Counted from the stretch's first letter, positions 8,176 through 17,872 are shown. The stretch is DNA of 64,000 nucleotides from Pseudomonas putida (GCF_028682635.1 NZ_JANHLK010000011.1:160639-224638); one strand, 5' to 3'. Translations and numbers: made by a program. Notes: generated by a model from the letters alone, not told the origin.

Positions 8176-9621
8176 TCAGACCCGACTACGCAGCCACTGC
8201 AAGAACCCTTTCTTCGGCACAACGACGGGCACATCCGCGATCAGCGACTGGGCCTTGTTCAGGCGGAATTCCATCAAGGATTTCATCGCATCGTTGATGT
8301 CCTGGCGGGCATCCAGACAGGGCTTCAAATACTGCTTTTCGATGCGATAAAGCGTGCATGGGGTTTTCGCGGTGAAATGGGCGGGCAGCGCGCTGTCGGT
8401 CAGGATACCGGCCTCGCCGATCACCTCCCCCGGCCCCATGCGTCCGGATTCGATAGGTATACCGTTGCGGTTCAGCGTGACCGAAACCACCCCGGACTCG
8501 ATGATGAACAGGTGATCGCTGATCTCCCCCGCCTCCAGGATCGTCTCGCCGATGCGGAAGGTTTGCAGGGCCATGTTCTGGCTGAAGGTTTCTTTCTCTT
8601 CGTGGCGCAGGGTGGAAAACAGCGGCGAGCTGTCGAGTAGCGCCCGTGGCCGCGTGATGTCGCTTGAGGGGCTGGGTTCGACACTCGACAGCAGATGGAT
8701 CCCCGATGCTCGCAAATGCCGGTACGCCAGGTCGAACAGTTGATTGCGTGCCGAGCGCTTTTCGCTCATCGAGGCGACAAAGCCGCTGATTTCGTATTCG
8801 TTGCCGGAAGCATTGGAGCTTTTGAGCGCGACTTTGGGGCCGGGTGAAGTCAACATGTTCCGGCAGCCCTGCATCGCGCGCTCGAGGGCATCGATCACGG
8901 TTTGTGGGCGGACGTGGGGGCTGACCTGCAGGCTGATCGACAGGCCGAACATATCGCTGGGCCGACTGAAGTTGGTGATCTTGGCCTTGGCCGCCAGCGA
9001 GTTGGGAATCACGATCATGCTGCCCTGGGAGGTCTGCAATCGCGTGGCCCGCCAGTCGATATCGATGACCCGGCCTTCGGTGCCGTCGATGGCGATCCAG
9101 TCATCCAGTTGATAGGGCTTGGTGGTGTTCAGCACGATCCCGGAAAATACGTCGCTGAGGGTGCTTTGCAAGGCCAGGCCGACGATGATCGCCAGGGCGC
9201 CGGAAGTGGCCAGTACGCCCTTGACCGGCAGATTGAGCACATAAGCCAAGGCGGCGATGACCGCGACAAGAAAAATCACAGCACCCAGCAGGTCCTGCAG
9301 CAGTCGCCCGGTATGTCCCACCCGTTGCATCAGTCCCGCACCGATCAGCACGGTCAGGGTGCGCGCAGCGAACAGCCACCAGCCGATCTGCAACCCCGTG
9401 GCCGCCAGATGCAACGGCACGTTGTCGACCCAGGGTGCGGGTTCCAACGGGTTCATGCCTTCGTTGAACAGCACCAGGCTGTACAGGGTGAAAATCACCG
9501 GCCGAACCAGAAGCTTCACGTTGTGGCCACGGGTACCGATCAAGCGCCACAACAACAGATCGATCAGGATCAAGGCGAAAGCGCAGATCAACGGGTGTTC
9601 GGTGAGCAATGACAGCATCAA
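8176..9621 (-). CDS. mechanosensitive channel (MscS family) fused to a cyclic-nucleotide-binding-like domain
   Basis: 481 aa. N-terminal transmembrane helices (residues 5-30, 38-60, about 70-95) lead to the MscS pore helix and beta domain, with SGALAIIVGLALQSTLSDVF followed by KPYQLDDWIAIDG and GSMIVIPNSLAAKAKITNFS. A Crp/cNMP-type jelly roll occupies roughly residues 330-455 (FRIGETILEAGE, then GPGEVIGEAGILTDSALPAH). The arginine that normally follows this segment and holds the cyclic-nucleotide phosphate (pattern GELxxLxxxxRxA) is absent, with Leu in its place. The architecture is known for bacterial cyclic-nucleotide-gated channels; the ligand here may differ or be lost. Confidence 0.9.
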   Translation of the reverse strand: MMLSLLTEHPLICAFALILIDLLLWRLIGTRGHNVKLLVRPVIFTLYSLVLFNEGMNPLEPAPWVDNVPLHLAATGLQIGWWLFAARTLTVLIGAGLMQRVGHTGRLLQDLLGAVIFLVAVIAALAYVLNLPVKGVLATSGALAIIVGLALQSTLSDVFSGIVLNTTKPYQLDDWIAIDGTEGRVIDIDWRATRLQTSQGSMIVIPNSLAAKAKITNFSRPSDMFGLSISLQVSPHVRPQTVIDALERAMQGCRNMLTSPGPKVALKSSNASGNEYEISGFVASMSEKRSARNQLFDLAYRHLRASGIHLLSSVEPSPSSDITRPRALLDSSPLFSTLRHEEKETFSQNMALQTFRIGETILEAGEISDHLFIIESGVVSVTLNRNGIPIESGRMGPGEVIGEAGILTDSALPAHFTAKTPCTLYRIEKQYLKPCLDARQDINDAMKSLMEFRLNKAQSLIADVPVVVPKKGFLQWLRSRV

Positions 9622-9710
9622 GCAGCTCCGGCACGGGACAATGAGCGAAAGATCTCACAGATTGGCCAGAGTGTAGGAGCAATTGGTGGCTTCGGAACAC
9701 CACAAACTAC

Positions 9711-9800
9711 TGTGGGAGCGGGCTTGCTCGCGAATGCAGTGCGTCAGGCGATATTGATGTGCCTGACACACCGCCTTCGCGAGCAAGCCCGCTCCCACAG
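9711..9800. repeat. REP-type palindrome (GGGAGCGGGCTTGCTCGCG family)
   Basis: Inverted repeat with outer arms TGTGGGAGCGGGCTTGCTCG and CGAGCAAGCCCGCTCCCACA. The same family occurs at 30030, 32916, 59736 and (variant) 60661. Confidence 0.9.
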
Positions 9801-9820
9801 GGGTATGAGTGTTGCCTGGT

Positions 9821-10447
9821 TTATTTACTGTTGGTCAGCGTGCTGTAGCTGGTCATCAGGTTGCGGTAGTCCGGGATGTGGTTGGAGAACAGCGTGCCCA
9901 GGCCTTCGATGTCGTTGCGCCAGTCGCGGTGCAGCTCGCAGGCCAGGCCGAACCAGGTCATCAGCTGTGCGCCAGCGGTGGACATGCGGTTCCACGCCGA
10001 TTCACGGGTCAGCTCGTTGAAGGTGCCGGAGGCGTCAGTGACGACGAACACATCGAAGCCTTCGGCCAGCGCCGAGAGTGCCGGAAACGCTACACAGACT
10101 TCAGTGACTACGCCGGCAATGATCAGTTGCTTCTTGCCGGTGGCCTTGATCGCCTTGACGAAGTCTTCGTTGTCCCAGGCATTGATCTGGCCGGGACGCG
10201 CGACATAGGGCGCGTCCGGGAACAGCGCCTTGAGCTCGGGCACCAGCGGGCCGTTGGGGCCGGTTTCGAAACTGGTGGTGAGGATGGTCGGCAGCTTGAA
10301 GTACTTGGCCAGGTCGGCCAGGGCCAGCACGTTGTTCTTGAACCGGTCCGGGTCGATGTCGCGCACCAGCGACAGCAGGCCTGTCTGGTGATCCACCAAC
10401 AGAACGGCGGCGTTGTCCTTGTCGAGACGTTTGTAAGAAGTTGTCAT
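9821..10447 (-). CDS. isochorismatase-like cysteine hydrolase (YcaC type)
   Basis: 208 aa, YcaC-like member of the isochorismatase superfamily. The nucleophile Cys lies in GVVTEVCVAF, the general Asp in LLVDHQTGLL, and the conserved INAWDNEDF and KATGKKQ segments are typical of YcaC. No metal or CoA site is visible. A paralogue with the same motifs lies 54 bp upstream on the same strand, so the pair is probably an operon of duplicated genes. The substrate is unknown. Confidence 0.87.
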   Translation of the reverse strand: MTTSYKRLDKDNAAVLLVDHQTGLLSLVRDIDPDRFKNNVLALADLAKYFKLPTILTTSFETGPNGPLVPELKALFPDAPYVARPGQINAWDNEDFVKAIKATGKKQLIIAGVVTEVCVAFPALSALAEGFDVFVVTDASGTFNELTRESAWNRMSTAGAQLMTWFGLACELHRDWRNDIEGLGTLFSNHIPDYRNLMTSYSTLTNSK

Positions 10448-10501
10448 GGCAATGGTCCTCGCGTGTTATCGATGCCGAAAAAATCGGCGTGGGTGTCCCG
10501 G

Positions 10502-11185
10502 TTAGCGCTGGGAATCCAGCGTTTCATGTTCGTTCGCCACTTGTTGAGCCTTGAGGTAGCTCTCGATCAACAATTGATAATGCGGCATGGCCTGGGCATA
10601 GACGGCTGCCCACTGCTCGGCGTCCGGACGGTTCCACGAGCCTTGCAGCTCTGAGAGCGTAGCCATGATGTCGATCGGCACCACCCCGGCCTGGGCCAGG
10701 CGGGCAACTGTCAGATCAGTGGCCAGTTTGGAGTGGTTGCCCGAGGCATCGACCACGGCGAACACTTTGTAGCCTTCATGCACCGCGGCAATGGACGGAA
10801 ACGCCAGGCACACGCTGGTCAGGGTGCCGGCGATCACCAGGGTTTTCTTGCCGGTGGCTTTCACTGCCGCGTGAAACTCCGGGTTGTCCCAGGCGTTGAT
10901 TTCGCCCTTGCGCGCCACGTACTGGGCATGCGGTGCAGCCTCGTGGATTTCCGGGATCAGCGGCCCGTTTGGCCCTTGGGGCACGGAAGCGGTGGTGATC
11001 ACCGGCATCTTCAGCAAGGTGGCCGCCTTGGCCAGGGCAATGGCGTTGGCGCGCAGTTGCGGTACATCCATGTCCTTGACGATCTGGAACAGTCCGCTCT
11101 GGTGATCGATCAACAGCATGGCGCTGTCATTGGGGTCGATCGTCGGTTTCTGGCCATTGAAATTGGCTGCATTGACGGTGTTCAT
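10502..11185 (-). CDS. isochorismatase-like cysteine hydrolase (YcaC type), paralogue
   Basis: 227 aa. The frame extends to 11245, but ATG 11185 ([14 protein letters not shown]) has a good ribosome site AGAGGAAACACTG just upstream and is preferred. Motifs are [36 protein letters not shown] and the nucleophile in [10 protein letters not shown]. The C-terminal tail is longer than in its neighbour and ends in a helical segment. It precedes the 9821-10447 paralogue in the same direction, consistent with tandem duplication and co-transcription. Confidence 0.87.
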   Translation of the reverse strand: MNTVNAANFNGQKPTIDPNDSAMLLIDHQSGLFQIVKDMDVPQLRANAIALAKAATLLKMPVITTASVPQGPNGPLIPEIHEAAPHAQYVARKGEINAWDNPEFHAAVKATGKKTLVIAGTLTSVCLAFPSIAAVHEGYKVFAVVDASGNHSKLATDLTVARLAQAGVVPIDIMATLSELQGSWNRPDAEQWAAVYAQAMPHYQLLIESYLKAQQVANEHETLDSQR

Positions 11186-11278
11186 CAGTGTTTCCTCTTT
11201 TTGACAGGCAACAGCCATCCCTGGCCTGGGAACCGGCCTACTCATCCTGTGTAGAGCGGGTTGTTGAAGCGAAACGGA

Positions 11279-12145
11279 TTAACCGTGCATCTGGCCGAAG
11301 CGACCGGACTGGAAGTCGGCGAACGCCTGGTGGATTTCCTGCTCGGTGTTCATCACGAACGGACCGTGTCCGACGATCGGCTCGTCGATCGGTTCGCCGC
11401 TGAGCAGCAGCACCACCGCGTCCTCGCTGGCCTGGAGGGTCATCTGATCGCCCTTGCGGTCGAACAAGGCCAACTGCCCTTGGCGCACCGACTCCAGGCC
11501 GTTGACCTCGATCGTGCCGCGCAACACCACCAGTGCGGTGTTGCGTCCTTCATGCAGATCCAGCGTGAGCAACTTGCCGGCATTCAGGCGCAGGTCCCAG
11601 ACGTCGATGGGGGTAAAGGTGCGCGACGGCCCTGTGTGGCCTTCAAATTCACCGGCGATCAAGCGCAGGCTGCCGGCGTTGTTCTTCAAGGCAATGCTCG
11701 GGATGTCGCTATCGAGAATCGTCTGGTAACCGGCGTCGGCCATCTTGTCCTTGGCCGGCAGGTTGACCCACAACTGGACCATTTCCAGGGTGCCGCCGCT
11801 CTTGGCGAAACCTTCGGAGTGAAACTCTTCATGGAGAATCCCCGAGGCCGCGGTCATCCATTGCACGTCGCCGGGGCCGATCTTGCCGCCACTGCCGGTG
11901 GAGTCGCGGTGTTCCAGTTCACCCTTGTAAACGATAGTCACGGTTTCGAAACCCCGGTGCGGATGCTGACCAACGCCACGTCGCGCGGTGGTCGGTGTGA
12001 ATTCCGCGGGGCCGGCGTGATCCAGCAGCAGGAACGGGCTGATGTGCTTGCCCAGGTTGTCGTAGGAAAACAGCGTGCGAACCGGAAAACCGTCGCCGAC
12101 CCAATGGGCCCGTGGGCTGGTGTAGATACCGATGATGTTTTTCAT
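11279..12145 (-). CDS. pirin family protein
   Basis: 288 aa bicupin. Start ATG 12145 is preceded by AGGAGACACC; a longer frame to 12175 lacks such a site. The N-terminal cupin holds the metal-binding motif HPHRGFETVT and the later GILHEEFH, supplying the His/His/His/Glu iron site seen in pirins. Bacterial pirins act as quercetin-dioxygenase-like enzymes or redox-linked regulators; the role here is unknown. A divergent LysR-type gene 104 bp away is the usual companion and probable regulator. Confidence 0.92.
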   Translation of the reverse strand: MKNIIGIYTSPRAHWVGDGFPVRTLFSYDNLGKHISPFLLLDHAGPAEFTPTTARRGVGQHPHRGFETVTIVYKGELEHRDSTGSGGKIGPGDVQWMTAASGILHEEFHSEGFAKSGGTLEMVQLWVNLPAKDKMADAGYQTILDSDIPSIALKNNAGSLRLIAGEFEGHTGPSRTFTPIDVWDLRLNAGKLLTLDLHEGRNTALVVLRGTIEVNGLESVRQGQLALFDRKGDQMTLQASEDAVVLLLSGEPIDEPIVGHGPFVMNTEQEIHQAFADFQSGRFGQMHG

Positions 12146-12249
12146 GGTGTCTCCTGATGAGGTGAGTGAAGCCATGGACAGAGCTTAAAACTGCGACCTT
12201 TGTTGCGCTAGACTGCAAAAATCAGCTTTAGCGTTCTATCTGGAGAACG

Positions 12250-13158
12250 ATGATGGAAGACCTCAACACTCTCTATTACTTCACCCAAGTGGTCGAACAT
12301 CAGGGTTTCGCCGCGGCCGGACGGGCCCTGGACATGCCCAAGTCCAAGCTCAGCCGACGCATCGCCGAACTCGAAGAACGCCTCGGCGTACGCTTACTGC
12401 ACCGTAGCAGTCGCCACTGTTCGCTGACGGAAATCGGCCAGGCGTATTACCAGCGTTGCCTGGCAATGCGGGTGGAGGCGGAAAGCGCCGCCGAACTGAT
12501 CGAACGTAACCGCTCCGAGCCCCAGGGCGTGGTGCGCATCAGTTGTCCGACGGCGCTGCTCAACTCCTGGGTCGGGCCGATGCTGACCCGCTACTTGCTC
12601 AAATATCCGCTGGTGGAGCTGTTCATCGAGAGCACCAACCGCCGGGTCGACCTGATCCATGAAGGGTTCGATATCGCCTTGCGCGTGCGATTTCCTCCGC
12701 TGGAAGACACCGACATGGTGATGAAGGTGCTGGGCAACAGCACCCAGAGCGTGGTGGGCAGCCCGGCCTTTTTGCCGCGCCTGTCGACACCCGCCTCCCC
12801 GGCCGACCTCAGTGGCTTGCCGAGCCTGCACTGGGGGGCGGCGCAACGTGAGTATCAGTGGGAATTGTTCGGTGGTGATGGCAGCAGCGCGCTGATCAGG
12901 CACTCGCCACGGATGGTCACCGATGACCTGTTGGCCTTGCGCCACGCGGCGGTGGCCGGCATCGGGATTGTCCACCTGCCCAGTGTGGTGGTGCGGGATG
13001 AGATCAAGGCCGGCCAGTTGATCGAACTGGTGCCGGGCTGGGCGCCCAGGAGTGGCGTCATTCATGCGATCTTCCCGTCGCGGCGTGGCCTGCTGCCGTC
13101 GGTGCGTAGCTTGATCGACTTTCTGGGCGAGGAGTTCAGCCGCAGCGATATTGCCTGA
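12250..13158 (+). CDS. LysR-family transcriptional regulator
   Basis: 302 aa, standard LTTR length. The N-terminal winged HTH reads LNTLYYFTQVVEHQGFAAAG with the recognition-helix region MPKSKLSRRIAELEERLGV. The effector-binding domain follows (about 90-295). Two adjacent ATGs at 12250 and 12253 are both possible; the upstream GGAG at 12242-12245 fits either. Divergent from the pirin gene, so the 104-bp gap likely holds the shared operator. Confidence 0.92.
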   Translation: MMEDLNTLYYFTQVVEHQGFAAAGRALDMPKSKLSRRIAELEERLGVRLLHRSSRHCSLTEIGQAYYQRCLAMRVEAESAAELIERNRSEPQGVVRISCPTALLNSWVGPMLTRYLLKYPLVELFIESTNRRVDLIHEGFDIALRVRFPPLEDTDMVMKVLGNSTQSVVGSPAFLPRLSTPASPADLSGLPSLHWGAAQREYQWELFGGDGSSALIRHSPRMVTDDLLALRHAAVAGIGIVHLPSVVVRDEIKAGQLIELVPGWAPRSGVIHAIFPSRRGLLPSVRSLIDFLGEEFSRSDIA

Positions 13159-13233
13159 CAGCAGCTGCAGGTTTTCAGCTGCAAGCGTCAAGTTGATTTG
13201 AGGGGGTAGCGGAGATTTTATTCTGAACATAAT

Positions 13234-13255
13234 ATGGTTTGAAAATTACAACCAT
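13234..13255. promoter_or_regulatory. inverted repeat upstream of thioesterase gene (possible operator)
   Basis: ATGGTT, a 10-nt spacer, then AACCAT, lying in an AT-rich patch (flanking AATAT/AATAT) 30 bp before the thioesterase start. It resembles a TetR/MarR half-site arrangement, but no matching regulator is known to me. Confidence 0.35.
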
Positions 13256-13284
13256 AATATTCGTTTTCTTCAGAGGACTTACAC

Positions 13285-13824
13285 ATGCAAAGCCCAACCC
13301 GCGAGGCCACGCTCGCCCAATGGATCGCCCAGGAACAGGCCATGCGCGCCCGCCTGGCCGGGCCTGGCAGTTTGTCCATGGCCGAAGTCAGCGCGCTGAC
13401 GCCCGCCGAATTTTTCGAGGGCATCGGCAACGGTGAATTGCCCTCGCCGCCCATTGGCACGCTGATGGATTTCATCCCTGTCGAATGGTCCGCCGGGCTG
13501 TTCGTCTTCCAGGGCACTCCGGATGCGCGGCATTACAATCCGCTGGGCACCGTGCACGGCGGTTATGCCGCGACTTTGCTGGATTCGTGCATGGGTTGCG
13601 CGATCCATACGCAACTGAAAAAAGGCCAGGGTTATACGACGCTGGATCTGCGCATCAGTTATGTCCGGGCGTTGAACAGCGCCAGCGGACCGGTGCGGGC
13701 CGAGGGCAAGATTGTGCATCTGGGGCGTTCGACGGCGCTGGCCGAGGGGCGGATTTATGATGTGGATGGACGGTTGTATGCGACGGGGACGACGACTTGC
13801 TTGATTCTTGAGGCTCGGGGTTAA
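13285..13824 (+). CDS. PaaI-family hot-dog thioesterase
   Basis: 179 aa. The hot-dog core reads NPLGTVHGGYAATLLDSCMG, the typical PaaI/YbgC HGG..A...D motif, followed by TLDLRISYVRAL. The N-terminal ~60 residues are helical and precede the domain, as in many PaaI-like proteins of proteobacteria. It probably hydrolyses an acyl- or aryl-CoA. It is alone on its strand, convergent with the BvgS-like kinase gene. Confidence 0.87.
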   Translation: MQSPTREATLAQWIAQEQAMRARLAGPGSLSMAEVSALTPAEFFEGIGNGELPSPPIGTLMDFIPVEWSAGLFVFQGTPDARHYNPLGTVHGGYAATLLDSCMGCAIHTQLKKGQGYTTLDLRISYVRALNSASGPVRAEGKIVHLGRSTALAEGRIYDVDGRLYATGTTTCLILEARG

Positions 13825-13897
13825 GCCTGTAGACCGAGTCGTCCCATCGTCGGAACGCCGCCCGGGGCAAGCCCAAGGGCCTGGCGCCAGCCTGGGA

Positions 13898-16800
13898 TTA
13901 AACCGCCGGGTTCAAGCCGCAGCCCTGCTCAAGACTGCGGTCCAGGCGCGTCATGACTTGGTGCAACTGATCGACGGCGGCGTCGATCAGTGCGGCATCG
14001 CCCTCGCCACAGGCACGCTCCAGTTGCTCGCAACACGCCACCAGCGCCTGCGCCCGGACCATCTGCGCGCCACCCTTGATGCGGTGCGCCAGGTCCTTCA
14101 AGCCGTGGTAGTTACCACTGGCATGTTCTTGCCGCAGACGTTCGCGATCATCGCGATTGGCAACGGCCAGGTCATGCAACAACTGAGTGATCAGTTCATT
14201 GTCGGCCCCTGTATAGCGTTGCAAGCCGCTTAAATCGATTTCGCTGCTGGAAGGCGCTGCGCTCAGGCCTGGCGATTCGCTGGAAAAACGCGTGGCCAAC
14301 CAGGCGCTCAGGTCGACCAGTCGAATGGGTTTGAACAGGCAATCGTCCATCCCCGCTTCGATACAACGCATTTTCTCCTCGGGTTGAGCGTTGGCGGTGA
14401 AGCCCAGGATCACCGTTGGCGACCCCAGCTGGAAGCGTTCCTCATCGCGGATCGCACCCGCCAGTTCATAACCGCTGACCACCGGCATGTTGCAGTCGGT
14501 GACGACCAGATCGCAAGCGTGTTCACGCCATTGCTCGAACCCTTGCTGGCCATCCTCTGCGAGCAGCACCCGGTGCCCCAGGTAACTCAGTTGCCGCGAA
14601 AGCAGCAAGCGGTTGGCCGGGTAATCGTCCACCACCAGAATCGTCAGCGGCCGGGTCCTTGCCGTCGATTCACTCGGCGCCATTTCAGTGCCGGGCAACG
14701 TCTGCAATGCCTGCAGTTCAAGGCTGATGTCCAACCGGGTTCCGCGTCCCAGGACGCTGGAGAGTTGCAAGCGCCCGCCCATCATTTCGCACAGCGTGCG
14801 GCTGATCACCAGACCCAGGCCGGAACCCTGACGGCCTGATTGCTGACGGTTGCCGGCCTGTACGAACGGGCTGAACAGGCGTTGCTGGTCAAAGGCGCTG
14901 ATACCGCTGCCGCTGTCCTCGATACGCACACTGACCGCGAGACGCTCCGCCGACGCGGGCACGACTCGCAAGCGCAGGCTGACCTCGCCTTTGTGGGTGA
15001 ACTTGATGGCATTGCTCAGCAAATTGGACAGCACTTGCTTGAATCGCGTGGGATCGATCAACACATCGCGGTCGCTGTGCTCGTCCAGTTCGACCCGCCA
15101 CTGCAGGTTCTTCTGCCGGGCCAGGCCTTCAAAGACCCGGCACACCGACAGCACCAGCGCCTGCAGATTGGCTCGCTCCGGCGTCAGCGACAAGTGCCCG
15201 GACTCGATACGGGCAATGTCCAGGATGTCGCCGATCAAGGCAAGCAACTGTTGCCCGGCATCTGACGCCACCTCGATGGCCGGGCGATCGGTCACGCCCT
15301 CATCGGCGCTTTTCAGTGCCAGTTCAAGCATGCCGATAAGGGCATTCATCGGCGTGCGGATCTCATGACTCATGGTTGCCAGGAACGTGGTCTTGGCCCG
15401 GTTGGCATCGTCGGCGGCGTCCTTGGCCTCCTGCAATCGGGCCAGCCATTGCTGGCGCTGACGGATCTGCCGGCGCTGCCAGGCGATCCAGGCCAGTGCC
15501 AGCAAGAGCAAGGCGCCGGCCACCGCGAACGCCTGGAAAATGCTCTGGCGATGGCGCAGCCAATAGCTCTGTTCCACCATCAGGTCATTGCGCCAGGGCA
15601 GTATCAGTTCGTCGATTTCTTCCGGGGGGATACTGAGCAAGGCCTTGTCCAGGATCGAGTGCAACTCGCTGGCCTCGCGCCCGGTCGCCAGGGTACTGCG
15701 CGCGGGATCGATGCCCACCGTGCTGGTGACCTGGAGGCGATCACGGTACTGCCGGGAGATCAGGTAACGGGCGCTGATCAATGAGTTGATGGCACCTTGT
15801 GCCTTGCCTTGGGCGACCATTTCCATGGCATCGGCCGACAAGGGCGCATCCACACACCGGATCAACGGGAAGTGTTGGCGAACGAACTCGCCTGAGATAT
15901 TGCCCTGGGTCAGCGCCAGGGTTTTTCCGGCCAGGTCATCCAGGGTCCTGGGGCTGTCCGGCGCCAGGCGCGTCACCAGCACCGATGGGCTGGTCAGGAA
16001 CGCCCGGGTAAACAGCAGGTCTTCCTCACGCAGGGAACTCAGGCCGATACCCGCCAGCACATCGACCTCGCCACGCTTGATCGCTTGCACCATCTGCGCC
16101 ACCGACGGCATGGCGCGGATGTCGAATTGCAAGCCGGTGCGCAAACTGATTTTCGCCAGCACATCGACACCGATGCCGCGAAACCGGCCTTCACTGTCCA
16201 GGAAAGTAATCGGCGGGATGTTCTCGTTGATCGCCACGCTCACTCGCGGGTGCCGGTCGAGCCATCGCTGCTCGGTCACACTCAGTTGCAGGGACTGCGT
16301 GCCCGGCATGGACACCCCGCTCGCTCCCCAGCGGCGCTGGATGTTCATCTGTTCATTGGCCGTTATCAACGCCAGGGCCTTGTCGACAATGCGCAGCAGC
16401 GCCGGGTTGTCGCCGGCCATGGCAAAGGCGAAGCGCCCGGATTCCATGGGCGAGAAGTCAGCCAGCTGGACGTTGTTCAGGTAGTTTTTGCTGATCAGGT
16501 AATGGGCGCTGATCGCATCGCCCAGGTACACATCCGCCTGGCCGAAGGCGACGGCCCCGACAGCCGCCAGTGTCGAGGGGAACAGCTGAACCTGGGCCTC
16601 GGGATAGAACCGCTGGACGTTTTGTTCAGGCAAGTAGTGGTAGAGCATCGCCAGGCGCTTGCCGGCCAGTGTCGGGTCCAGCACCTGGAGTGCATCAACG
16701 CGGGTCACCAATACCGGCTGATCCACCGCATAGGCGCGGGACATTTTTAGTTGCGGGTCCTGGGACTCGTAGCTGTTGGAGGTTCCCAGCAGGTCTGCCG

Positions 16801-17134
16801 CGCCTTGCTTGACGGCTCGAACGGCGTCTTCGCGCGATGGATAGCGCCGGACTTCGATCTCTACCCGCAGCAACTGCCGGAGCAGATCGGCGTAGTCGGC
16901 GGTCACCCCCTCGAGCGTGTGGTCGGTGGTGATGTCGAAAGGTGGATAATCCGGGGCTGAAACGGCCAGCACCAAACGGTCTTTTTGCTGCAACCAGCGC
17001 GCATCGGCGGCCGACAACCGCAGCACTTGGCCCTCCACGCTGGAACGGCCCAGCAAGGTCAAGGTTTGCGGCTGCGCGCAGACACTAGATACCCAAAGGC
17101 AAAGGGCCAACAGCAGGTATCGAATGGCGTTCAT
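13898..17134 (-). CDS. BvgS-like hybrid sensor histidine kinase
   Basis: 1078 aa. A signal peptide (1-20) precedes two tandem periplasmic SBP_bac_3 Venus-flytrap domains (about 50-270 and 295-510), one TM helix (about 533-552), a coiled linker, HisKA with His590 in TMSHEIRTPMNAL, HATPase_c with N/G boxes (LSNLLSNAIKF, GSGLGLVISRT), a receiver with Asp880 in VVTDCNMP, and an Hpt domain with His1017 in DLAHRIKGG. There is no PAS domain between TM and kinase, unlike Bordetella BvgS. The phosphorelay would run H590-D880-H1017 to the adjacent response regulator. It abuts that gene (start 17134, regulator stop 17135). The ligand is unknown. Confidence 0.93.
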   Translation of the reverse strand: MNAIRYLLLALCLWVSSVCAQPQTLTLLGRSSVEGQVLRLSAADARWLQQKDRLVLAVSAPDYPPFDITTDHTLEGVTADYADLLRQLLRVEIEVRRYPSREDAVRAVKQGAADLLGTSNSYESQDPQLKMSRAYAVDQPVLVTRVDALQVLDPTLAGKRLAMLYHYLPEQNVQRFYPEAQVQLFPSTLAAVGAVAFGQADVYLGDAISAHYLISKNYLNNVQLADFSPMESGRFAFAMAGDNPALLRIVDKALALITANEQMNIQRRWGASGVSMPGTQSLQLSVTEQRWLDRHPRVSVAINENIPPITFLDSEGRFRGIGVDVLAKISLRTGLQFDIRAMPSVAQMVQAIKRGEVDVLAGIGLSSLREEDLLFTRAFLTSPSVLVTRLAPDSPRTLDDLAGKTLALTQGNISGEFVRQHFPLIRCVDAPLSADAMEMVAQGKAQGAINSLISARYLISRQYRDRLQVTSTVGIDPARSTLATGREASELHSILDKALLSIPPEEIDELILPWRNDLMVEQSYWLRHRQSIFQAFAVAGALLLLALAWIAWQRRQIRQRQQWLARLQEAKDAADDANRAKTTFLATMSHEIRTPMNALIGMLELALKSADEGVTDRPAIEVASDAGQQLLALIGDILDIARIESGHLSLTPERANLQALVLSVCRVFEGLARQKNLQWRVELDEHSDRDVLIDPTRFKQVLSNLLSNAIKFTHKGEVSLRLRVVPASAERLAVSVRIEDSGSGISAFDQQRLFSPFVQAGNRQQSGRQGSGLGLVISRTLCEMMGGRLQLSSVLGRGTRLDISLELQALQTLPGTEMAPSESTARTRPLTILVVDDYPANRLLLSRQLSYLGHRVLLAEDGQQGFEQWREHACDLVVTDCNMPVVSGYELAGAIRDEERFQLGSPTVILGFTANAQPEEKMRCIEAGMDDCLFKPIRLVDLSAWLATRFSSESPGLSAAPSSSEIDLSGLQRYTGADNELITQLLHDLAVANRDDRERLRQEHASGNYHGLKDLAHRIKGGAQMVRAQALVACCEQLERACGEGDAALIDAAVDQLHQVMTRLDRSLEQGCGLNPAV

Positions 17135-17761
17135 TCAGATCAAGTGATGACGTTGGGCAAGATCCCTCAGGTGCACCGACGACTCCACGTTGAGTTTTTC
17201 AGTCAAGCGGGTCTTGTAGGTGCTGACGGTCTTGTGGCTCAGGTGCATGATTTCGGCGATTGCCTTGTTGCTCTTACCCTGGGCCAGTTGCTGGAAAATC
17301 GACAACTCGCGATCTGAAAGCCTGTCGATCATCTGTTTTTCACTGCGTTGCGCCTGGCTCAGGGACACGGAGCTTGTGGGCAACCGGGTGAAATAGGTGT
17401 AACCGGCCATCACGGCCTGCACGGCTTTTTGCAAATGCTCCAGATCGTTGGTCTTGGCGACGTAGGCCATGGCACCGGCGCGCATGCAACGATCCTGGAA
17501 AAACGCCGGTTCCTGGGCAGTGAACACCACCACCTTACATGGCATCTCCTCGATCTGGATCCGTGCCAGTACATCCAGGCCGTCGAGCGACGGCAGGTTG
17601 AGGTCCAGCACAATCAGTTCCGGTTTATTATCGCGGATCATCGGCAAAACTTCGTTACCGCAGGCCGCTTCGTGGATACGCTTGTATCCCAAATGCCTGA
17701 GTACGCTTTTGACTGCACCGCGAACCACCGGATGATCGTCCACAGCCATCGCTGACTTCAT
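17135..17761 (-). CDS. BvgA/NarL-type response regulator (REC + LuxR HTH)
   Basis: 208 aa. The receiver has acidic D8/D9 and phospho-acceptor Asp53 in ELIVLDLNLPSLDG. A C-terminal LuxR/GerE helix-turn-helix follows (LSDRELSIFQQLAQGKSNKA, then HLSHKTVSTYKTRLTEKL). It is the cognate output of the BvgS-like kinase whose gene follows immediately. Upstream lies a small degenerate receiver gene on the same strand. Confidence 0.93.
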   Translation of the reverse strand: MKSAMAVDDHPVVRGAVKSVLRHLGYKRIHEAACGNEVLPMIRDNKPELIVLDLNLPSLDGLDVLARIQIEEMPCKVVVFTAQEPAFFQDRCMRAGAMAYVAKTNDLEHLQKAVQAVMAGYTYFTRLPTSSVSLSQAQRSEKQMIDRLSDRELSIFQQLAQGKSNKAIAEIMHLSHKTVSTYKTRLTEKLNVESSVHLRDLAQRHHLI

Positions 17762-17872
17762 GGCAACTCCCTATGCATAAACACGACGTTCGGGCACTGA
17801 CGGCCCATGGGCAAGAACCCGAAATGAACACAGCAGCTGCGCATAGACTCTTGCACGTAAAAACCGATCGGA

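Noticed and set aside
13159..13284. Missed small gene between the LysR and thioesterase genes
   Set aside because: No ribosome site with a credible frame; only an AT-rich inverted repeat is visible.
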